From Bimuria novae-zelandiae CBS 107.79 (Eukaryota > Ascomycota > Dothideomycetes > Pleosporales > Didymosphaeriaceae), in assembly GCA_010015655.1 (NCBI GenBank), contig ML976662.1, positions 990,818-1,054,817 of the forward strand: a stretch of DNA of 64,000 nt. Direction: 5' to 3'. The notes under the pieces are model-generated. The model made no database searches. It was not told where the DNA came from and saw nothing but the letters and a program-made list of their open reading frames with translations. How positions within the stretch are numbered: position 1 is the stretch's first letter; every line of letters starts with the position of its first letter. A program made the position numbers and the translations under genes. Below, in pieces: positions 11,320 through 21,700 of this stretch.

Positions 11320-12191
11320 AGGGGCTCAGACCCAAAGATGATGAGAGATGGAAGATGGGGAAATGAATGAGAGAGGCGGTAAGGCGCCTTACCGTACAGC
11401 TACTCGTTTAACACCAAATCTAGCTTCTAAGGCTATTTGTCAGATGGCCTAGTTCTGGGCATCCCCTTCATAATATGGCCCATTGCTGGGTTCATCGCTA
11501 GCTCACATCTGCAGTCACCTTTCGCGTAGAGTTGATAGAAAACTACAACAGGATTTTCTATATAATGCTAGCTAACAGAGTTAAGATAAAAAGATGAGTT
11601 CAGAATGAGCACCCTGAGCAATAACGCTGCAGACTAAGTATCAACTAAACCAAAACTAAGGCAGACGTAATTTTGGTTATATAAACCAGCGATACGGCGC
11701 TAATAAAAAAACGAAGTAAAAGGAAGTTAGTTATCCAATACTATACGCTCGCGATATTTCTCCCCCTCACCGTCCACACGTGGCCGCTGTGTGCGGACCC
11801 AGATCCCACCCGCCTGTTCGGAGTATTCCTCGCCAGGGTCCGTTCCCCGCACTCTCGCCACCCACTACAGCGACCTCAGCGGGACAAATCCTCCCGTAGC
11901 CTTGCCGCTTACATCTAGCTCACATTCAACTCCTCGTACGTTCCCAGCCCGCCAGCCAGTCAGTAAAGAGGAACTTTACCCCGCCGTGTTTCTTGACCAC
12001 GGCGGCAAATGTATTGTGCACGTGCGGCTGAGCACGCCGGGGCTGGGTCGAGGCTCGTCGCGTCTCAGCTCACGCGCTGTGATCCTGCCATTGGGGGCTT
12101 TTCCAGACAGTGCTTTGCACGCTGCAAGCCATATGCATGTTTCCAATAGCTCTCCCTCGTTCGCTTGCAGGCGCCGGACCTTCTCACCGCC
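11320..12191. other. Intergenic region left of Fot1-like element B
   Basis: No convincing gene. The open frame at 11791-12249 runs into the transposon terminal repeat and has no recognisable domain, so I do not call it. 11520-11760 is moderately AT-rich. Confidence 0.5.
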
Positions 12192-12193
12192 TA

Positions 12194-12263
12194 CTCGCCC
12201 CACACGCCAACCGGAGGTTGGCCCTGCGCAGCCCAACGTAACTTCGTAGCCTAACGTAACTTT
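12194..12263 (+). repeat. Fot1-like element B, left terminal inverted repeat
   Basis: About 70 bp. The 18-bp unit CGCAGCCCAACGTAACTT is at 12227-12244 and is repeated at 12245-12262 with two C-to-T changes. Confidence 0.9.
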
Positions 12264-12549
12264 TTGCTACGGATTTTTCTATTTTCTTAATAAATAACCT
12301 GTAACTATACCTAAATATTATAGTAAAAGCTATAAAATTAAGTAGCATATTTTTAATTATCTCTTTAGTTTTTTTAGCTTAAAAATACCTAATTTTACAG
12401 CTATAGTACGTAAATAAAGTATACTTATTTCGCGACTTTAAGCGCGCGCTAGAGGCTAAATTAGCTACTATAACTATAGTAGTATAAATCTACGACTCTT
12501 AAAGACCTAGGATAAAGCGCTAAAGTTATATATATATTACTATAACACT

Positions 12550-13830
12550 ATTAGCATGCTATACCTTATACTATAGTTAAAAGATACTACTTAATATATC
12601 CTTAATCGCGCGTACCCTAATAGTAGAGCTCCCTTACTTAGTAAGGACTAGCTATTATAATAGCTATTAAGAAATCTAAACTACTACTATATAAAGCAGA
12701 AGTTGCAGCATATTAATTATATAATAATAGTAATACTTAAAGCTTATAGCTATTATTTTATTAAGCTTAAAAAGGTAATATACACCTACGGCGTTACCCT
12801 ATTAGATACCTATAATATAGACGAAACTAGCTTCCGCATGGGTATTAGTAGTAATTAATAAATTATTACTATAAAGTTTAATTATTTTTATATTTTTACG
12901 TTAGAGACGTCGCGCGATTATATTATAAGTATTAAATTAATTTCTAGTAATAAAAAGGTGCTTAAACTAATACTTATTGTATAGGCTATTAATTACCTTT
13001 ATTACTAGTATATAAATACGGCGCTACCTAATAGCTATATAATTACTATATTAATATTAGGATACGCTAATAACTCTATTTTAATAAAGTAGCTAAAAAA
13101 TTTTAAAATATAAACGCGTGCGCGCTAGAAAGGCGTATAATAATTACTTATATTTAATAAATTTAGTAGCTACTTTACCATTAAGTTTATATAGTTTTAT
13201 AATAATTATAAGATACTTCTTTTTTTATTATTACTATATTTATTATATTATCTACAGCCTCTAGACGTCGTCTGTTTTTAGCTATTAAAGCAGAATTATA
13301 AAAAGGCTATAAAAATAGCCACCCGAACTAGCTATATAGACTTTAATAAAATTAAATTTCTATATATAATCTATAAGATTAAAATAAATATATTTAAGCG
13401 TAGCATAATCCTAAGCGCCTAAGAGAAAGCTAGGATCTTTTTATTTAATTTAAAGCTTATTTATATAAAGCTACTAGCACCTATTTAGACGCTATTCTTA
13501 TTAGTTCTATTTATTATTAATTTAAGCCTTATTACTAATTTACCTATAGTATATTAGTAGTAGTATTAAAAAATATCGCGCGCCCTAGAGAGAAGTAATA
13601 TATTAAATAAAAGGCTTATAAAATTCTTAAAAAGCTTATAATTACTAATTAATAGTTTCGCGCTGGCCTAGCGCGACTTTATAAATATTACTATAGTAGC
13701 TTAATAACGCTAAAAAAGGTAGATTAAAGATAAAAGGCTAGTATAAAAAGGTAGCGTAGTAATTATTAAAGCAGCGTAATAAGTAATTAATTAATATATA
13801 GAGCTTAAGGCTTAAAAGGTTGCTTAAAAG
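12550..13830 (+). pseudogene. Degenerate Fot1/pogo DDE transposase (element B)
   Basis: Plus strand at about 12815-12850 reads TYNIDETSFRMGISS, the first catalytic Asp block of Fot1-type transposases (IYNFDETGFRMG), here with the Asp kept. It continues SRDYIISIKLIS and then an ALP-NSYIITILILGYANNSILIK-type run (family: LPDDYVIAVSESGYTNDELAL). Multiple stops follow. Limits are approximate. Confidence 0.83.
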
Positions 13831-14012
13831 GCTATAAAAACGTATAAAGACACCTACTTATAGAGCCTATAAAATTAGCCCCGATAGGTTCTATCTCTTA
13901 AAGAGATAACTATAGATCCTACTCTACTTACTACACTAACTCCACTATATATTAGCCTATATAATTAAAGTCTACGCTGTTAAAAGACTAGATTAATTTC
14001 AATTCTTTATAT

Positions 14013-14082
14013 AAAGTTACGTTGGGCTGCGAAGTTACGTTGGGCTGCGCAGGGCCAACCTCCGGTTGGCGTGTGGGGCGAG
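14013..14082 (-). repeat. Fot1-like element B, right terminal inverted repeat
   Basis: Inverted copy of 12194-12263. The tandem units AAGTTACGTTGGGCTGCG are identical here (14014-14031 and 14032-14049), so this end is better preserved than the left. Confidence 0.9.
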
Positions 14083-14084
14083 TA

Positions 14085-14336
14085 GATGGTGAGGCTGGAG
14101 CGCATGCAAGGTATGGGGGTACGCGAAGCGAGGGATATCGTGGCGTTTGGTGGCGGGACGGATGGAAGCGAGGAGAGGAGAGCGGCAGAGGAAGAGGTGG
14201 TTGTCTTGGATTGTAAATTATTGAGGAGGGAGGTGATGTCACGGTGGGTGGGAAGAGCGGCCGGAGGAATAGTACGGCTTTGAAAGTCGCTCAAGGCTTC
14301 TGCTCTGCTTGATGTGTAATTAATATGCGGTCGCAT
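14085..14336 (-). CDS. Possible small gene whose 3' end is hit by Fot1-like element B
   Basis: A minus-strand frame starts MRPHINYTSS at 14336 and looks protein-like (phased Ser/Pro/Leu content, AALPTHRDITSLLNNL block) for about 84 codons up to the transposon junction. If the transposon and one TA copy are removed, the next codon would be TAG, giving a natural end. With the element in place the frame runs about 25 codons into the terminal repeat, to 14007. I do not recognise the family. It could be a chance frame. Confidence 0.3.
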
Positions 14337-14486
14337 CCATTATTTCGTATGTACTCATATGCAGCGCGAAATCATCATAAAGCGCTCATCAGAATCTAAA
14401 TACACTCAACCTTCAAGCCATCTCAACCTCCTTCCTCATCGTGATTATGCTCCCCCACTAACAAATCTCTCTCGCACCTAAAACAC

Positions 14487-16148
14487 TCACACCCTGCTAA
14501 ACAGCCCACAAAGCAATCCTCTAGACCTCTTCTTCGCCTTATCCACCTCCACTAACTCCTTCTCCCTCTCTTCCTCCAACATATTCGCCCGCCTTACCCT
14601 CTCTTTGACTTTCTCCCGCCTAGCCCGTCTCTGCGCCTCGTCCTTTTTCTCCTTACTCAGCCCCCTGGTAGGCAAGCCTCTCTTGTCCGGGTTCTCGCGG
14701 TAAATGACATCCGTGACAGCGAGGGTCTTTTGCATGTGTGCCGCGGATGGAGTCTGCTGTGATCGACTTGGCGGGCGCGAAAGGTTGTGAGGTATATGTG
14801 AAGTAGACGGAGCGATCGAACTCTGTACGGGTGGAACAGTGCGTGAATAGAGAGCTTGAGCCGTATACGGCGATTGTAGAAATACGTGTGTGCTCGGCGG
14901 TGGAGACACAACGTGCTCGGGCTTCACGTCGGCGCGCACAGGCAAGGATTCCACTGGGTTCTGTCGCAAGGGGTGGCCGACTCCTCTTGTGTACGTAAAG
15001 GAGGAGCGCTGAGAAGGCCGCATTGCGCTATAAGCAGCGGATCCGCTAGACTTCATTGACGAGGAGCGTGTGGAGTTGGGAAATGTATTTAATGAGCTTG
15101 AAGAACGAGGCTCTGCGGGAGAGCGCTCGGTAGGGGTGCAGCTGATCAATGAGTTCGACGACGAGGAGCGCAGTCCAGGGGACATAGTCCGGTTTATGCG
15201 GTCGTTGTGGGAGAGCCACCGTGGGTCAGATGTTGCGGAGAGGCTTCTTCTCAGCTTGGTTGGAGCATTCGGCTGAGATGCGCTGCCGTCTTGGAACAGG
15301 AAACCGTCGATTATGTTTCCGTTGACTTGCCTTACACTTCTTCCACGACTATGTCGACGACCTGGGTCGGCAGCCATGGGCTGGTTGTTGTGGATGGGCT
15401 GCGGGTAATAGCGAGAGTGTTTAGATGCGGTGGTGTTGGCCTCTAGATTCGGAAGTGGCGCAAAGGACGGTAAGACTGAGGAACTTCCCATATTGAAACC
15501 GAGCCGTTCTCTTTGGCGTTGGGCGTTCACTTCGAGCAGGGCTTGTTCCCGCTTAATGAACTCTCTTTCTCTTCGAGCATTCCACCCTCCTTCTTGCTGT
15601 TCCTTGCCTTGTGACGCACTGTCGGATTGCCTCCTGCGGGAACGGGTAGGAATAAGCTTGGCTAATTGTATGTTGTCATCGTGCGTTGTGTGTCTTGACA
15701 ACTCCCCTTCAGCAACTGGAGATAACGAACGGCCTCGCGTTTCGAAAGAAGAGGGCATAGAACGCCGTCTGGGGTTGTTTCGTGTACTGCTCTTTGAGGC
15801 CTTTGAACTTCTAGTCAGAAATTGTGACTTAGGGGTAACGGTGACGTTGATTGCCACCTTTGGTGTACTTGCGTGGCAGCGCTGGCCCGTCGACGACTGG
15901 GCCGGGAAGCTTCGCCTTCGAAAGGATCTAGTCGGGTTTGGCCATGACTTTCCACCCTTGTCATAGACAGGAATATCATTGTTCCCTCGTGAAGGTGTTC
16001 CGGTAAGCGATCGCGATGTTGCTTGTTGGGGAGCCAACTCGCTAATAGTCTGAAGCGTTCTCCGTCGGTGCTTCAGTGTTTGTGCGTCTGCATATGCTCG
16101 TCGATTAGTGACACATTGGACTTTGGGAGGCGACTTTTGTAGAGGCAT
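14487..16148 (-). CDS. Hypothetical disordered, basic Ser/Arg-rich protein
   Basis: 553 residues in one open frame. Composition is dominated by Ser, Arg, Pro and Gln with no globular domain I can recognise. Residues from about 180 to 205 (QGKEQQEGGWNARREREF) and about 500 to 540 (KEKKDEAQRRARREK and following EEEREKELVEVDKAKK) are charged and probably helical or coiled coil. The C-terminus ends in CGLFSRV. No signal peptide. A short upstream frame with a GTAAGT donor at 16334-16377 could be an extra 5' exon, but it does not join in frame, so I kept the ATG at 16148. Function unknown; it looks like a fungal orphan with a disordered scaffold-like build. Confidence 0.6.
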   Translation of the reverse strand: MPLQKSPPKVQCVTNRRAYADAQTLKHRRRTLQTISELAPQQATSRSLTGTPSRGNNDIPVYDKGGKSWPNPTRSFRRRSFPAQSSTGQRCHASTPKVAINVTVTPKSQFLTRSSKASKSSTRNNPRRRSMPSSFETRGRSLSPVAEGELSRHTTHDDNIQLAKLIPTRSRRRQSDSASQGKEQQEGGWNARREREFIKREQALLEVNAQRQRERLGFNMGSSSVLPSFAPLPNLEANTTASKHSRYYPQPIHNNQPMAADPGRRHSRGRSVRQVNGNIIDGFLFQDGSASQPNAPTKLRRSLSATSDPRWLSHNDRINRTMSPGLRSSSSNSLISCTPTERSPAEPRSSSSLNTFPNSTRSSSMKSSGSAAYSAMRPSQRSSFTYTRGVGHPLRQNPVESLPVRADVKPEHVVSPPPSTHVFLQSPYTAQALYSRTVPPVQSSIAPSTSHIPHNLSRPPSRSQQTPSAAHMQKTLAVTDVIYRENPDKRGLPTRGLSKEKKDEAQRRARREKVKERVRRANMLEEEREKELVEVDKAKKRSRGLLCGLFSRV

Positions 16149-18741
16149 GTTATAATGACGTCCCGATTGTGATCAAACGAAGACTCGTATTGAAGAGTAA
16201 AGTTCAGAGATGGACTCTGAACAAGGGGTTGCTGAACATATGCTCAAACTAAGGTGTAATGCTGCAGCTCCTGTAATCGAGCACCATTCTCTTGGGTAGG
16301 CGGGGAAAAAAGTGAGCAGGGATGAAATCCTACTTACCGCTTCCCGGGTCCGAGGTTACTTTGAACTGTGGATGGCTCCATGGTGATTCCGTCGAAGGGG
16401 CGAGCGCGTGGTCTCTCGGAAGCATGCCTACGTGGTGGTGGTATCGGTGCTCGCGGTGTCACAGTCCTTGCATGCAATGGCATTTGCAGATCCAATAAAA
16501 GTACCCCGAACCTTGGTACAACCTTAGTAGACGAGTGTGCATGACACAACCGCCATAGAACCCGATGCAAGGAGCTGAATCTGTTTCTTTCTCTCAATGG
16601 TGTTTGTCGTGAGTTATGAAATTGGTTGAGGATGTCTCGATAAGCTATAAGTGAAAAAGCATATGGACTATGGGTATTGAGGACCCCAGACGGCTGCATG
16701 CAGCATTTTTCAGCCACGAAGCTTGACTATCAGCTCTCCGGTTGAGGCAGCCGCCCGCGCTAAGGACCGCTACATACGGGGTGGTCCGCGGCCTTGAAGT
16801 GGCCAGACCATTATCGTAAGGGTGCAAGAATATTTTCTGTACTCAAGCGTCCTGCATAGGAACAGGCGTTCACGCCCGCCCGGAGAAGCCTGCCCAATCA
16901 GCAGCTTTCCTGGTTTGCGTTGAAGGCGTCAGCCTCGGTCCGCGTGTCAGAGACTAATGAAGACGGCGACCACAGTAGAGTATGTGGCTCCGGTGGTAAG
17001 AAACCGATGTCGAATCTTGCTTCCCGTTAGGCCATGTTCCCGCTTTGCCGTCAATGCAGCAGAACCCCATAGCATCATCCCTTGCCGACCTGAGGCTGCG
17101 AAGACTGAGACAGGCTCGCATTGTCAATGTGGGGGTTGTTGTGGCGACATGTGGCAGCGCACTTGGTTCCCGCACACGGGTGGGACAGCTCACGGCGGTG
17201 TGATCAGTTGAACGATGCATGTCCGATCTAATAATGACGCACTCGAGCGAGCGCCTGTCGGCACGGTACAATCAACCGACGAGGGACATAGAGCGTGTCA
17301 ACGCGATGAGTGGTGGAAGAGAGTGGAGTTCGGAGAAGAGCCCTTGGTCCCTTCATGTGAGACTGAGGTGCGTTGTAGATCTCCACTTTCGCCTATCGTG
17401 ATCTCCAGGGCTTCCCCTCTTAGCGTTAGCCCCACGGGAACAGGCGGGCGGGCACGTCCAGAAGGTGCATCCGTTGAGCTACCATTGATTCGGCACGTCT
17501 CAATGCATACCGAAAGAGCGTTCGCTTCCTAGCTTGCTGCATCGTTTTTGCTTTACCTAGGTGCGTTTTGAGCCGATCCAATAGTCTTGGAGCGCTGCAT
17601 ATTCCGCAGGTCGGGAGAGCAACATTTGAAGCATCGATTTAGTCATGACACCTGATCTATCAATCGCCTGATGTGGTATGACCCCTGAAACTGTCTGGCT
17701 GCAGTAAACCACATATTAATCCTCACATCACAGAGGTCATTGTCGATCTAGAAAGAGATGTGCGATAGGACGGTGGTGCGGTGGACAACCAGGCGGAAAT
17801 GGAAGCATGAAACATCCGAGGCAGGCACGCATCATGGAGGACATCCATCGTGGGCGAGCTGCTACTCTGCAAGAAGCTGACGAGGTCTTGCGCTTACGAG
17901 CTACCACCCAAAGCGGTTGTCACATGCTGTGGTGAGGCATACCACGCCATTCAAAGCCTTAGCTTGCAATCAGTTTCAGACTTTCCTAGGCTCCACGTCC
18001 TCGTTACGAACTCCCAGAGAGACGGCTGCATACACGGCAAGGCTACGGGTGATGGTTATGAGGCTCATTTGATACTCGCCCTCATCGAGCTCGTCGGCTA
18101 ATGCACGTGGCATTATTCACGACAATAGGACCTAAAGAGCTTGTGGTGTAACACCCTTGGCGCGCGCTCGCGAGTGCGAGGAGGTTAATTACATGAGAAA
18201 AAAACGCTACTAACCTATGATAAGATCTTAAAGGCGGATGAGAGGGTTACTTGAAGACGGGTTTGCTCACTTTTGGACATTGGGTTTTGTGTGATGTTTT
18301 CCTTTGGCGGGGACAAAACGGTTCGCTGTCCATCGCTTTAAGCTAGGTATCAATAAATGGAAATGGCGATTCCAACCAGTGTGAATTGTGTGTGAGGAAG
18401 TACTGCTATAGACTGACAACCTTGTGAGGAACGAACGACCAACATGAGTACTTTATAAGACACGCGTGGAGCCCATCTTATGAAACTCCAAATACCAGAT
18501 CGGAAACATCAATTTTGGGCAATTACACCCCTTTGCGGAATGTCGCCGTGTGGAGGGATTGAGCGTGAATGCTTGGCTAGGGTTAGGGTTACACGGTTCT
18601 TGGCATTTAGCAAGGATACCGACGGCAAACATTTGGACGAAAAGTTGAGGCGACGACCACGACGACCCAGACGATTGCTCCCCGTCCACCTGCCTGCGAC
18701 ATCATCCAAGTCGCATAGAGGTGCAATTGGCCTCCTTCCGT
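16149..18741. other. Long gene-poor region
   Basis: 2.6 kb of near-normal base composition without a frame I can tie to a protein family. Several frames of 60-137 codons overlap on both strands with no consistent splice structure. 16700-17550 is fairly GC-rich. It may hold the 5' region of the AAA ATPase gene, non-coding RNA or an orphan gene; I see nothing supportable. Confidence 0.5.
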
Positions 18742-21700
18742 ATGTACGGCGCACTCCGAACCGGCCTGCGAGCGTCACACCGAAGGCCTCCAGCACGCTT
18801 CATATCCCGTCGCCGCTACCCGTTATCGCCCATACGCGCACGCGCGTTCCACGCCTCGCTGAGCCTTGCAAACAACAACACGCCGCCCGCTGATCCGGAC
18901 AGCAAATCTGTCGACAACAAAGATGGGGAACGCAAGAAAGAGGAAGGCGCCACATCAGCACAGGCGGCGGACGCCGGGGATGCCGTCGATGATGCCGACA
19001 TGCTGGCACAGAAGCTGCAGCGCTCAAGGGAGATGACGCGCAGGTACTCGTCGGCTCTGCGCCGCTCACAACGGAAGAATCGCGCCCAGGATCTGCCGCC
19101 CGTTGTGGTGCCCAGCTGGTTCATCAACGAATGCGTCCACCTAAGCGACGAAATGCCCGCCGACCAGCCGCTGCGCCAGATTGTTCTCGAACTGCGACGC
19201 CGGGGGACCGATGAAGCTGGCAGCTGCTCTCTTCCTGTGCATGCGCCGGGCGCGGCCGTGCAGCTGCTGTCCGACTTCCTTTTCCAGGCGTGGGGCGGCG
19301 GTCTGGACAAGGATGAGAAGAGGCTCTTCGCGCGACAATGGGCGTTGAGCTTGGGACTGCCGGGCAGCGAACAAGTGCTGCAGGAGCTCGAGGACGGCTT
19401 CTACCCTACTAGTTCCCGCGCGGCATCGGCGCATTGGCTGCGAAAAGACGATATGCTCCGGGACGCCGAACAGACAGCACAGAGGCTCCACGACGATACC
19501 CTTGCCTTCGCCATAGCCTCCAACGAACTCAAGGCCGCCCATAGAGCCAGGGAACTCTCCCCTGACACTCTCAAGCTCGTCGAGCGCGCCAGCGAGCGTC
19601 TCAACCCTTCCATTGACCCCGGCCTCCCCGATAATTCCCGCAGGGACAACAATGGATACGTGCCGCCGTTCGTGCTAGCAGAGATTCGAGCCACCATCGT
19701 GGCTTCCCTGTCTGCGTCGCAACCGTCGTCGAGCGACTCCTTCCCGGCGACCAAGACGAACCTGGTTTTACACTGCCCCTCAAGTGGACGAGATAGGGAA
19801 TTGGCTTCCTTGCTGGCAAACATCGCACAAGAGCAAGGGGCCGATGTGATCACATTGAACGCCCAGGATCTCGCCGAGATAGCAGGTGATTATCTAGGCG
19901 ACCTGCCCGAGCCGTCACCGCATTCCATTCGATCACTGGCCTACGAAACATACCGGCTCAGCGCAGACTTGGAGAATGATCCCTTCGTTGATGAAATGGG
20001 CGATGAACAAGAAGACGCCGGGGCATCGCCTTCTGCGTTGCCCTCCATGTTTTCGCCTGTGCCCGGTGTGTCCGGCGGGTTTCCGTCCGGTTTTTCGAAA
20101 GCGTTACCATTCTCAATTGTCATCTCAAAGACCCTTACCAATGCTCTCAAGACTCTACAACAGCCTGCCCAGGATGCTTCTTCCGAAGCCGACACACAGA
20201 GTCGCCCGCAAACCCAAGCTGAAAGTCAGCTGGAAGACTTAAAAATAGCGAATGTGCTTGAGAACTTAATAGATGCGTCTGAGACAAAGCGAGGTCAGCA
20301 ATCACGATCGAATTCGGATTCTGCCATCGCACCTTCCAGTTCAACGAAACGAGAGACGAGTGCGCCGGGACAGGGGTTTTTCAACTCTCTTATGACATCG
20401 ACACCTACACCTGGCAAGGTGAATATTGAACGGACTTTACCGAGCAAAGCAATTTCGCAGTTCACTTTATCCGTCGACGTCGACTCTGCCACTGTAAAAT
20501 CCGTCTCCAAGCTTCCTGGCAATACGAAAATAATACACGTGCCCGACTTTAAGGAGCTGAATGCCACACACTACGGAGGCAGAATAATACAAAAGCTTGA
20601 AGAGATTGTCCGCAAACGGAGAATAGCGGGAGAGCGTATTATGATTGTGGGAACCACCTCTTCAGCAGACCTTACCCCTGAAATGTCCAAGAGCGGTGTC
20701 CAAAGTCTTCAGTCTGAAGGCGAAGCAGGGTTTTACCGGACTATTGTGGTGCCTGTGGAGAAGGTAGACAATACGCTCGATATTCTCGGGACTATAGTAA
20801 CAAATTCCCCAACACCGTCAAGAGAGGGGTCTAAATTCCGAAGAGTCAACATTCGTCACATATTCGATATGCTGAGGCGACTAGATCCTGTGGCAGCGCA
20901 GCATCTTTCGGCCAGAGAAACGGACGACAGTAGCCGTGCTGCTCCAGCACTGGGTAGCATATCAGGTCTTTCATTGAGCAGAATCCTGAGCTATGATGAA
21001 GTGCACCGCATATCGTTGGTCGCTTTGGGTCTGCATGCCATGGATCCTTCAAGCAAACACCTGAGCAGTGTTCAAGTCGCCCTCGCTGTTGGTTTATTAC
21101 AAGCCAGCGACCAAGTCAAGTTCGAACATGTGAAACGTGAATTCCTCCGTGGAGCCGATTTGCCCCTTCCAATCCGCCGCTATCGGGACTCGTTACGCGC
21201 TGCAACCAAAAAGGGCACATCGAACCAAGACCGTGATCGTGATCTCGAGCGGAAATTGGAGAAGGTCTCGATGAGCGCCACAAAGCATGAGAAGAGACTT
21301 ATGCCTGGCATCGCAAACCCTGCTCAGATCAAGACCACCTTTGATCAGGTCCACGTCCCCGTCGACACCATCGATTCCATTCGCACGCTTACCTCGTTGT
21401 CCCTACTAAGACCGGACGCTTTCAACTACGGCGTACTCGCGACAGAGAAGATCTCCGGTGCTTTGCTTTACGGGCCACCAGGTACAGGCAAGACGCTTCT
21501 AGCCAAGGCTGTCGCAAAGGAAAGCGGGTCTACCGTGCTTGAGGTATCGGGCAGTCAGATCATGGACAAGTACGTCGGCGAAGGCGAGAAGAACGTCACG
21601 GCCGTTTTCTCATTAGCTCGCAAACTATCGCCATGCATTGTGTTCCTCGACGAAGCAGACGCCATCTTCTCTTCACGAGACGTCGGCCGGGAACGCACAA

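Larger units (their letters stand above)
12194..14082 (+). mobile_element. Fot1/pogo-like DNA transposon B, RIP-degraded interior
   Basis: 1889 bp, flanked by TA at 12192-12193 and 14083-14084. Terminal inverted repeats of about 70 bp begin CTCGCCCCACACGCCAACC. Each contains a hairpin (CCAACC-GGA-GGTTGG) and two tandem 18-bp units. The interior carries a plus-strand DDE transposase remnant. The terminal repeats retain normal GC content, whereas the interior is extremely AT-rich, a sharp contrast within one element. Its terminal repeats and orientation differ from element A. Confidence 0.92.

Noticed and set aside
11791..12249. 152-codon plus-strand open frame
   Set aside because: It runs into the terminal repeat of Fot1-like element B, has no domain and is mirrored by an equally long frame on the other strand; GC-rich shadow.
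16334..16717. Minus-strand frame ending MEPSTVQSNLGPGKR with a GTAAGT donor, as a first exon of the 14487-16148 gene
   Set aside because: The only acceptors before the main frame join out of phase, and an in-frame TGA lies just upstream of the ATG at 16148; at best a 5' UTR intron.
18721..18741. GTG start for the AAA ATPase
   Set aside because: Eukaryotic nuclear genes start at ATG; the ATG at 18742 begins a typical mitochondrial presequence.
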